A stretch of 7,173 nt of DNA from SKVR01 sp964589855 (lineage in GTDB: Bacteria > Bacteroidota > Bacteroidia > Bacteroidales > UBA7960). The position numbers were made by a program, and so were the translations under genes. Below, in pieces: positions 1 to 6,583 of the stretch. Numbering within the stretch: position 1 is the first letter of the stretch; the number at the start of each line of letters is the position of its first letter. The stretch covers positions 1-7,173 of the forward strand of contig CAZPVB010000190.1 in the NCBI GenBank assembly GCA_964589855.1, in the 5' to 3' direction. The notes below the pieces were generated by a model, which ran no database searches, was not told where the DNA came from, and saw nothing but the letters and a program-made list of their open reading frames with translations.

Positions 1-801
1 CCCTTTCGCCTTTTTCGCCTCTATGATTGCGAAGAGAACACCCAAATGGTGCTTGAGGTAATCAGAGAATACAACCTGGATTTTAAAGTAATGCTGGGTA
101 TTTGGTTGAGGGCAGAACTCAGTGCGCACGAAACATGCGAATGGCTTACCGAACCCATTCCACAGGAGACACTGGATGAAAATAAAAAACGAAATGCCCT
201 GGAAATTGCCAAAGGAATTGAATTGGCCAATGAATACAGCGATATTGTGGTTGCAGTTAACGTAGGCAATGAGATTTTAGTAGAATGGAATGATCATATG
301 GTTTCCCTGGATTCTGCCATGGCGTACGTTCAAAAAGTACAACAATCCATTGATCAGCCGGTAACGGTTGCCGACAATTACAAATGGTGGGCCGACCACG
401 GCAGGCAACTGGCTGAAGTGGTCGATTTTGTCTCCATCCATGTGTATCCTGTTTGGGAGGGAAAAGATATTGATGAAGGAATGAGCTACACCATTGAGAA
501 TGTGGAAGAAGTGATGAATGCCTTGCCTGGAAAGCAAATTGTGATTGCAGAAGCAGGATGGGCAACTATCGCATCTGAATTTGGCTCACGCGCCAGCCAG
601 GAAAAGCAGAAGCAATACTGCCGGGAACTGATGGAATGGTCAAAAGACAACAACATTACCACATTCATTTTTGAAGCTTTCGACGAAGACTGGAAAGGAA
701 ACCCTGACAATCCTATGGGTGCTGAAAAACACTGGGGACTATACACGGTAGACCGGGAACCTAAGAAAGTAATTGAAATATTTTCCGCTGCAATCGATTG
801 A
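1..801 (+). CDS. Glycoside hydrolase family 17 (beta-1,3-glucanase-like), 5' end missing (GH17-a)
   Basis: The frame is open from base 1 and the text before the first ATG (base 46) already reads as GH17 (RLYDCEENTQ), so that ATG is internal and the true start lies upstream. About 266 codons are present. Numbering from base 1, VGNE carries the likely acid/base Glu91 (271-273), VSIHVYP is at 144-150, and IAEAGWA carries the likely nucleophile Glu184 (550-552). A FEAFDEDWK motif and the end of the barrel follow, so the catalytic core is complete on the 3' side. GH17 enzymes are TIM-barrel retaining hydrolases or transglycosylases of beta-1,3-glucan. The short loops around the cleft differ from GH17-b, which is about 43 residues longer between its catalytic glutamates. 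Whether this protein is exported cannot be told because the N-terminus is missing. A symporter gene follows after 67 bases, consistent with one transcript. Family assignment is firm; exact activity (endo, exo or transferase) is open. Confidence 0.92.
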   Translation, partial: PFRLFRLYDCEENTQMVLEVIREYNLDFKVMLGIWLRAELSAHETCEWLTEPIPQETLDENKKRNALEIAKGIELANEYSDIVVAVNVGNEILVEWNDHMVSLDSAMAYVQKVQQSIDQPVTVADNYKWWADHGRQLAEVVDFVSIHVYPVWEGKDIDEGMSYTIENVEEVMNALPGKQIVIAEAGWATIASEFGSRASQEKQKQYCRELMEWSKDNNITTFIFEAFDEDWKGNPDNPMGAEKHWGLYTVDREPKKVIEIFSAAID

Positions 802-868
802 AACAAAGATTTTCTATGAGTGAATTCATTTTAAAAACAATCAAAATAATCTAACACAACAACCTGAA

Positions 869-2230
869 ATGAGTAACGACAAAAAACTATCTGTAAAAGA
901 GAAAATCGGGTATGGTCTGGGCGACACTGCCTCCCATTTTGTGTGGGACATGGTGGGCTTCTGGATCCTGATTTTTTATACAGATACTTTTGGTATATCG
1001 GCAGCGGCGGCCGGCACGATCATGTTGATTGCCCGTTTCTGGGATATGTTCAGCGATCCGCTGATGGGAATTATTACAGACAGAACCAACACCCGTTGGG
1101 GTAAATTCAGACCCTACCTGCTTTGGATGGCATTACCCTATAGCGTTTTGGCCGTCCTCACATTTAGTACACCAGACTTTGGTGAAACAGGAAAAGTAAT
1201 TTATGCCGGGGTTACATATCTGCTTTTAATGACTGTGTTTACCGCCATCAATCTGCCCTATTCATCATTAGGGGCAGTTATGACCTCTAACTCCTATGAA
1301 AGAGCAGGTCTGAATTCATATCGGTTCATATTTGCTTTTGCCGGGCAGTTGATCGTAACAGGTACTGCTCTTTACCTTGCAGATTATTTCGGTAGGGGAG
1401 ACATGGCCAAGGGCTATCAATACACCTTAACGCTTTTTGCCACTGTCAGTTTTATTTTGTTTATGATCACTTTCAAAACCACCCGTGAGAGAGTGGCACC
1501 ACCCCCGGCACAACAGAAAGACCTGAAAAAAGATGTAAAAAATCTGTTTAAAAATGGACCCTGGGTCATCCTGTTTTTCGTGGGAATTATTTCCTTTATC
1601 ATGTTTGCCTTGCAAAACCTCTCCATTGCCTATTATTTCAAATATTACGTGGGGAAAGAGCAAAGCGTGCAGTTATTCAATGTAATTGGAACAGTTGCAC
1701 TCATTGCCGGGATACCCTTCTCCAAACCACTAGCCAAGCGGTTTGGCAAAAGAAACGTGTACATGGCCAGCTCTTTGATCTCTGGGTTGTTCTTTATATT
1801 GCTTTACTTGCCTGGCAATGAAGATGTTTACAGCGTATACACACTCAATATCCTAGCTAAATTCACCTATGCACCCGCTGTACCATTGCTTTGGACCATG
1901 CTGGCAGATACAGCCGATTACTCTGAATGGAAATTTAACCGACGTGCAACGGGTTTGGTTTTTTCAGCTGCCACCTTTGCCCAGAAAGCAGGATGGGGTA
2001 TTGGTGGTGCATTGGCGGGTTGGATGCTTGCTTTATTTCAGTTTGAACCCAACGTAGAACAAACCACAACTTCCATTACGGGAATTAAACTGATGATCTC
2101 CGTTGTGCCCGGAATCCTGTATATGTCTTGCGCCATAATGCTCTATTTTTATGCGATAGATCAAAAAACCTGTTTGCAAATGGAAAAAGACCTGGAAGAT
2201 CGCCGAACAGAAGAAAAAAATTCGATTTAG
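869..2230 (+). CDS. GPH-family sugar:cation symporter 1 (MFS fold)
   Basis: A 453-residue inner-membrane protein, the usual length for glycoside-pentoside-hexuronide:cation symporters (MelB/XynP/YicJ type, TC 2.A.2). About twelve hydrophobic segments are visible, split by a charged, Pro-rich cytoplasmic loop at about 203-229. Family marks: RFWDMFSDP at 56-64, with Asp59 and Asp63 matching the Asp-rich helix II that binds the coupling cation in MelB; the loop DRTNTRWGKFRP at 71-82; LAKRFGKRN at 288-296; and ADTADYSEWKFNRRATG at 346-362, the classic C-half GPH signature. The ATG at 869 is chosen because MSNDKKLSVKEKIGYGLGD is the typical family N-terminus; no Shine-Dalgarno is present, only an A-rich leader. 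Its place among GH17 and GH30 genes suggests uptake of glucose or short beta-gluco-oligosaccharides driven by Na+ or H+; the substrate is inferred from context only. It differs from symporter 2 in its signature motifs. Confidence 0.93.
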   Translation: MSNDKKLSVKEKIGYGLGDTASHFVWDMVGFWILIFYTDTFGISAAAAGTIMLIARFWDMFSDPLMGIITDRTNTRWGKFRPYLLWMALPYSVLAVLTFSTPDFGETGKVIYAGVTYLLLMTVFTAINLPYSSLGAVMTSNSYERAGLNSYRFIFAFAGQLIVTGTALYLADYFGRGDMAKGYQYTLTLFATVSFILFMITFKTTRERVAPPPAQQKDLKKDVKNLFKNGPWVILFFVGIISFIMFALQNLSIAYYFKYYVGKEQSVQLFNVIGTVALIAGIPFSKPLAKRFGKRNVYMASSLISGLFFILLYLPGNEDVYSVYTLNILAKFTYAPAVPLLWTMLADTADYSEWKFNRRATGLVFSAATFAQKAGWGIGGALAGWMLALFQFEPNVEQTTTSITGIKLMISVVPGILYMSCAIMLYFYAIDQKTCLQMEKDLEDRRTEEKNSI

Positions 2231-2268
2231 ATATGATCAGTAATTTGAAAAATAAACACCAAAGAATA

Positions 2269-3543
2269 ATGAGAAAATCCTTCATGCTGATTGCATGGAT
2301 CGTTGCAGGACTGATGTTATCCTGCACTCCTCATCAGAAGCTTGCGGATAAAACAGCTGCAGATATTCTGGGAAATCCTGAATATCTGGCGATCTCTTAT
2401 GGCGGATACCGTGAGAATACCCGCGACATTCAACCCACTGTAAATCAATTGAAAGAAGACATGAAAATTCTTTCGGCAATGGGCATCAAAGTACTCAGAA
2501 CTTACAATGTCCATCTCGAGGAAGCAGCTAACTTGCTAAAAGCCATCAGCCAACTAAAAGAAGAAGACCCTGATTTTGAGATGTATGTGATGCTGGGCGC
2601 GTGGATAGACTGCAAAAATGCATTCACAGACCTTCCCGATCGCATCCGCAACGAAGAAAGCGAAAGAAATGCTGTAGAAATAGAACGTGCTGTAGAGCTG
2701 ACCTTGCAATATCCTGACATTGTAAAGATCATTGCTGTCGGAAATGAAGCCATGGTGCATTGGGCATGGGAATATTATGTTGAGCCAGGTATCATCCTCA
2801 AATGGGTCAACTATCTGCAAAATCTGAAAAAGGAAGGTGAATTACCAGAAAATCTTTGGATCACCAGTTCCGATAATTTCGCATCCTGGGGCGGTGGTGA
2901 CTCTGAATACCACAAGGATGATCTGAACCAGCTCATCAGGTCGGTCGATTTTATCTCAATGCATACTTATCCTATGCACGATACGCATTACAACCCTGAC
3001 TTCTGGGGTGTGAGTGAAGAGGAACAGGACCTTTCGGATATGGAAAAAATTGATGCTGCCATGCATAGGGCACTTCAATATGCTCAAAACCAATACCAAA
3101 GCGTAGTTGACTACATGAAAAGCCTTGATGTGGATAAACCCGTTCACATTGGTGAAACAGGCTGGGCATCAGTATCTAACGAAGCCTATGGAAATGATGG
3201 CGCACGAGCTACCGATGAGTATAAATCCGCCCTCTATCATGATCTGATGCGTGAATGGACCAACACCCAGGGAATTTCATGCTTTTATTTTGAAGCTTTT
3301 GATGAAAAATGGAAAGATGCTGCCAATCCCCTGGGATCAGAAAATCATTTTGGACTTATCAATCTCCAGTCACAGGCCAAATATGTGCTATGGGATGAAG
3401 TGGACAAAGGCATATTTGATGGACTTACCCGTGATGGCAAACCCATTACCAAAACCTACAATGGCAAACCAGATTCATTGATGCAGGATGTGAAAATCCC
3501 TCCTGTGAACCCTTTATTGAATAACGGACAACAAAACAATTAA
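2269..3543 (+). CDS. Lipoprotein glycoside hydrolase family 17, probable endo-beta-1,3-glucanase (GH17-b)
   Basis: A 424-residue predicted lipoprotein. The ATG at 2269 gives a compact signal peptide: MRK, a hydrophobic core, then LMLSC with the lipidated Cys at 19. The frame stays open upstream into the symporter gene, and an ATG at 2233 would add 12 residues; 2269 fits a signal peptide better. The residues after Cys (TPHQK) lack the acidic cluster of the Bacteroidota surface-export signal, so a periplasm-facing lipoprotein is more likely. GH17 marks: AVGNE with likely acid/base Glu160 (2746-2748), SMHTYP at 230-235, HIGETGWAS with likely nucleophile Glu296 (3154-3156), and FEAFDEKWKD at 341-350. 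The 136 residues between the catalytic glutamates, against 93 in GH17-a, reflect two loop expansions. The sequence resembles GH17 laminarinases of marine Bacteroidota laminarin loci, where the enzyme cuts the beta-1,3 backbone. The GH30 gene starts 5 bases after its stop, so the two are surely co-translated from one message. Confidence 0.93.
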   Translation: MRKSFMLIAWIVAGLMLSCTPHQKLADKTAADILGNPEYLAISYGGYRENTRDIQPTVNQLKEDMKILSAMGIKVLRTYNVHLEEAANLLKAISQLKEEDPDFEMYVMLGAWIDCKNAFTDLPDRIRNEESERNAVEIERAVELTLQYPDIVKIIAVGNEAMVHWAWEYYVEPGIILKWVNYLQNLKKEGELPENLWITSSDNFASWGGGDSEYHKDDLNQLIRSVDFISMHTYPMHDTHYNPDFWGVSEEEQDLSDMEKIDAAMHRALQYAQNQYQSVVDYMKSLDVDKPVHIGETGWASVSNEAYGNDGARATDEYKSALYHDLMREWTNTQGISCFYFEAFDEKWKDAANPLGSENHFGLINLQSQAKYVLWDEVDKGIFDGLTRDGKPITKTYNGKPDSLMQDVKIPPVNPLLNNGQQNN

Positions 3544-3548
3544 GCGAA

Positions 3549-5045
3549 ATGAAAAAATCTTTCCACGCATTTATCTACGTATCACTCATTCTGATGATTA
3601 TGAGCAGTTGCAACACCCCTCAAAAAACCAACATTCAAATCTTTGAGACATCTGAAAGTGGCCACCAACTCACTGAGGTCACAGATTTTCAGTCAATGGA
3701 AAATGCAACGCAGGTCAGCATCCTACCCAATGAAAAATACCAGGAGATAACCGGTTTCGGAGGTTCTTTTACCGAGGCATCTGCCTACCTGCTCAACCAG
3801 GTAAGCAAAGAAAACCGGGATAAGATACTGGAAGCCTATTTTGGTGAGTCAGGGGCACGCTATTCACTCACACGCACGCACATGAACTCCTGCGATTTCT
3901 CGCTGGGAAACTATTCCTATGCACCCGTTGAAGGCGATACTGAGCTCGAACATTTCTCTGTTGAGGAGGACCGCGACGATATCATACCGATGATCAAAGA
4001 TGCCATGGCGGTTTCCAAAGATGGATTTAAGATCATGTCTTCACCCTGGACCGCCCCACCCTGGATGAAAGATAACAAAGACTGGAAAGGAGGTAAACTC
4101 CTGCCGCAATACTACGATACCTGGGCACTGTTCTTCTCCAAATACCTGGATGCTTACAACGCTGAAGGTATTGATATTTGGGGGTTTACCGTAGAAAACG
4201 AACCTCTGGGAAACGACAGCAACTGGGAAAGCATGCACTATACACCTGAAGAAATGACCGAATTTGTAAAAAATCACCTGGGACCTAAACTTGAAAACGA
4301 TGGTCATGATGTGAAGATCCTGGGATTTGACCAGAACCGTGATCATGAGCTACTCAAATGGGTGGATGTGATGTTTGCCAACGAAGAAAATGCCAGATAC
4401 TACGATGGCACTGCTGTTCATTGGTATGCCAGTACCTACGACTGGTTTCCTGATGCCTTGCAGTATGCCCATAACAAGGCACCCGGCAAGCACCTCATAC
4501 AATCGGAAGCATGTGTAGATGCAGAAGTACCCAAATGGAAAGATGATCAATGGTATTGGTCGAAAGAAGCTACCGACTGGGGTTGGGACTGGGCACCCGA
4601 AGATCAGAAGTATTTGCATCCGAAATACGTACCTGTTTTTCGCTATGCCCGCGACATTATCGGTTGCCTCAACAATCATGTGGATGGATGGATAGACTGG
4701 AATATGGTGCTCGACAGACAGGGCGGGCCCAACTGGGCACAAAACTGGTGTGTGGCGCCAGTAATTGTTGATCCTGATAAAGATGAAGTGTATTTCACAC
4801 CTATCTATTACACCCTTGCCCATTTCAGCAGGTTCATTCGACCAGGTGCCGTGAGGATCGGGTTTGAAAACACCGATGAGGAGATGATGGTTACCGCCGC
4901 GCAAAATCCCGATGGAAGTATTGCCGTGGTGGTTTTCAACCCGTCAGAAAATCCCAAAGGCATTAAGCTGAATGCACCAGGGCAATCGGCTGCAGAGTTC
5001 ACTATCAGTGGCAAAGCATTACAAACCATCCTGATACCTGCCTGA
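3549..5045 (+). CDS. Lipoprotein glycoside hydrolase family 30, probable beta-1,6-glucosidase/glucanase
   Basis: A 498-residue predicted lipoprotein: MKKSF, a hydrophobic core and MSSC with Cys21. The following residues (NTPQK) again lack the acidic surface-export signal. The (beta/alpha)8 barrel begins with ITGFGGSFTEASA (67-79), then YSLTRTHMNSCDFS (105-118), SSPWTAPPWMK (164-174), TVENEP with likely acid/base Glu218 (4200-4202), VHWYAST (290-296) and QSEAC with likely nucleophile Glu320 (4506-4508). WIDWNMVLDRQGGPNW (381-396) is the usual GH30 barrel end. The last 60 or so residues (NTDEEMMVTAAQN onward) form the short C-terminal beta-sandwich. This is the glucosylceramidase-like branch of GH30, whose bacterial members include beta-1,6-glucanases and exo-beta-1,6-glucosidases; a marine Formosa laminarin-locus GH30 removes beta-1,6 glucose side chains. 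That activity is inferred here from the GH17 neighbours. An unusual Trp-rich stretch at 330-348 follows the nucleophile. Start at 3549 is set by the signal peptide. Other GH30 activities (beta-glucosidase, beta-xylosidase) are not excluded. Confidence 0.93.
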   Translation: MKKSFHAFIYVSLILMIMSSCNTPQKTNIQIFETSESGHQLTEVTDFQSMENATQVSILPNEKYQEITGFGGSFTEASAYLLNQVSKENRDKILEAYFGESGARYSLTRTHMNSCDFSLGNYSYAPVEGDTELEHFSVEEDRDDIIPMIKDAMAVSKDGFKIMSSPWTAPPWMKDNKDWKGGKLLPQYYDTWALFFSKYLDAYNAEGIDIWGFTVENEPLGNDSNWESMHYTPEEMTEFVKNHLGPKLENDGHDVKILGFDQNRDHELLKWVDVMFANEENARYYDGTAVHWYASTYDWFPDALQYAHNKAPGKHLIQSEACVDAEVPKWKDDQWYWSKEATDWGWDWAPEDQKYLHPKYVPVFRYARDIIGCLNNHVDGWIDWNMVLDRQGGPNWAQNWCVAPVIVDPDKDEVYFTPIYYTLAHFSRFIRPGAVRIGFENTDEEMMVTAAQNPDGSIAVVVFNPSENPKGIKLNAPGQSAAEFTISGKALQTILIPA

Positions 5046-5098
5046 GCAAGTATATGACAGAAAAAGAGAAGATAAGTTTTCACTAAAAGCAAAATAGA

Positions 5099-6529
5099 AT
5101 GTCAAATATCAAAACACCTGAAAAAGACAGAGTACCCCTGGTGCAAAAAGCCGCTTTTGGGGCTGGTCATTTGGTCAACAATCTTTTACCCGGAGCCTTA
5201 GGGATCTTTATGTTCTTTTTACTTACGGCATTTGGTATGGATCCTTTTCTTGCCGGATTACTAGGCGGATTGCCAAGGTTTTTCGATGCAATTTCCGACC
5301 CCATCATGGGATATATAACAGACAACACCAAGTCGCGGTTTGGTCGCAGAAAACCCTACATTTTTGTTGGTGCAATACTGAGTGGGTTTTTGTTTGCAGT
5401 TTTATGGCAACTCAACCCTGAAAATTCTCAGATGTACAACTTCTGGTACTTCCTTATTCTCTCGATCATTTATCTTTTGGGTAATACCATGTTTTCCACA
5501 CCGCTAATCGGTTTGGGATATGAAATGACCTCAGATTATAACGAACGGACCCGTTTGATGGGATTTTCTCAAACTATGGGACAAATAGCATGGATGATAG
5601 TGCCCTGGTTCTGGGTACTCATCGCCAATCCAGATCTGTTTGATACACAAGCGATCGGGGTACGCAGACTATCTATCATCGTGGGTGGGATTTGTATGAT
5701 TCTGGGAATATTGCCGGCATTATTCTGCAAGGAAATTGACCAGTCCAATTTAACCAACCGGGATGATCTCACCCTAAAAAACATATTCAAAAATCTGAAA
5801 AGCCTGATCAATAACATGATCCAGATCTTCAAAAACAAAGAATTTGTCAAACTCTGTGGAGCAACATTTTTGGTTTTCAATGGATTTCAAATGGTGGCTT
5901 CTTTTAGTTATTTCATTATCGTTTTTTATATGTTCAGAGGAGATTATGGTGCTGCCGGCACTTGGCCAGCATGGTTTTCTACTGTTAGCGCTGTGGCTAC
6001 AGCCTTTCTCATTATCCCCATCATTACCATGATGGCGAATAAATGGGGTAAAAGGAATGCTTTCATTGTAGCTACTTTTCTCTCCATAATAGGATATGGT
6101 TTGAAATGGTGGGGATTCAATCCTGAATACCCATGGCTGATGTTCATGCCTCTGCCCCTTATGGTTTTTGGTATTGGTGGACTATTTACCCTGATGATGA
6201 GTATGACAGCCGATGTTTGCGATCTGGATGAATTGAAAAATGGCATGCCCAGAAAAGAGGGAACCTTTGGAGCCATTTACTGGTGGATGGTTAAACTCGG
6301 GCAGGCATTAGCATTGGTAATGGGTGGTTTGGTTCTCAAACTGGTAGGTTTCGATCAGAATGCTGCTTTACAAACCACCGAGACTCTCACCAGATTAAGA
6401 CTTGCCGATATAATTGTACCTGCCACTACGGCAGCACTGGCCATTTGGGTAATGTGGAATTACAACCTTACAGAAGACAAGGCAAGAGAAATTAAAGATG
6501 AGCTGGTACGAAGAAGGGGTGAGTTGTAG
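5099..6529 (+). CDS. GPH-family sugar:cation symporter 2 (MFS fold)
   Basis: A 476-residue polytopic inner-membrane protein with about twelve hydrophobic segments and a cytoplasmic central loop at about 210-247 (KEIDQSNLTNRDDL onward). GPH marks: RFFDAISDP at 60-68 with Asp63 and Asp67 in the cation-binding helix II position, the loop DNTKSRFGRRKP at 75-86, YEMTSDYNERTR at 141-152, and MANKWGKRN at 312-320. Where symporter 1 has ADTADYSEWK, this protein has ADVCDLDELKNG (371-382) followed by RKEGTFGA, marking a different GPH branch. It is therefore not a recent copy of symporter 1 and may carry another product of the same glucan or use another coupling ion. The start at 5099 gives the normal soluble N-terminus; the 53-base leader is A-rich and has no Shine-Dalgarno. 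It sits between GH30 and GH17-c in the same direction, fitting co-transcription. Substrate is inferred only from context. Confidence 0.92.
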   Translation: MSNIKTPEKDRVPLVQKAAFGAGHLVNNLLPGALGIFMFFLLTAFGMDPFLAGLLGGLPRFFDAISDPIMGYITDNTKSRFGRRKPYIFVGAILSGFLFAVLWQLNPENSQMYNFWYFLILSIIYLLGNTMFSTPLIGLGYEMTSDYNERTRLMGFSQTMGQIAWMIVPWFWVLIANPDLFDTQAIGVRRLSIIVGGICMILGILPALFCKEIDQSNLTNRDDLTLKNIFKNLKSLINNMIQIFKNKEFVKLCGATFLVFNGFQMVASFSYFIIVFYMFRGDYGAAGTWPAWFSTVSAVATAFLIIPIITMMANKWGKRNAFIVATFLSIIGYGLKWWGFNPEYPWLMFMPLPLMVFGIGGLFTLMMSMTADVCDLDELKNGMPRKEGTFGAIYWWMVKLGQALALVMGGLVLKLVGFDQNAALQTTETLTRLRLADIIVPATTAALAIWVMWNYNLTEDKAREIKDELVRRRGEL

Positions 6530-6583
6530 TCCTTTTAAAATAAAGCACAAGTAATAAAACAAAAACATTTAATATTTAAAAAA

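Noticed and set aside
46..801. Treating ATG 46 as the true start of the first gene
   Set aside because: The 15 codons before it already encode conserved GH17 sequence (RLYDCEENTQ), so the gene begins upstream of the window.
821..828. Palindrome TGAATTCA in the gap before symporter 1, possible operator
   Set aside because: Eight bases only and found once; no second copy appears in the other intergenic gaps.
4350..4904. Antisense open frame of 184 codons inside the GH30 gene
   Set aside because: It lies wholly opposite conserved GH30 coding sequence, its translation is Cys/Pro/Ile-rich with no recognisable domain, and it has no start context of its own; it is a shadow of the real gene.
5074..5081. 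TAAGTTTT-like match to the Bacteroidota -7 box before symporter 2
   Set aside because: One mismatch, no matching -33 TTTG upstream, and only about 20 bases from the start codon; AT-rich gaps yield such matches by chance.
5054..5086. Ten-codon frame (MTEKEKISFH) between GH30 and symporter 2, possible leader peptide
   Set aside because: Too short, with no run of regulatory codons and no attenuator-like hairpin nearby; chance occurrence is likely.
6530..6583. Promoter for GH17-c in the 54-base AT-rich gap
   Set aside because: No TTTG plus TAnnTTTG pair at Bacteroidota spacing is present; the A/T richness is the same start-region trend seen in front of the other genes.
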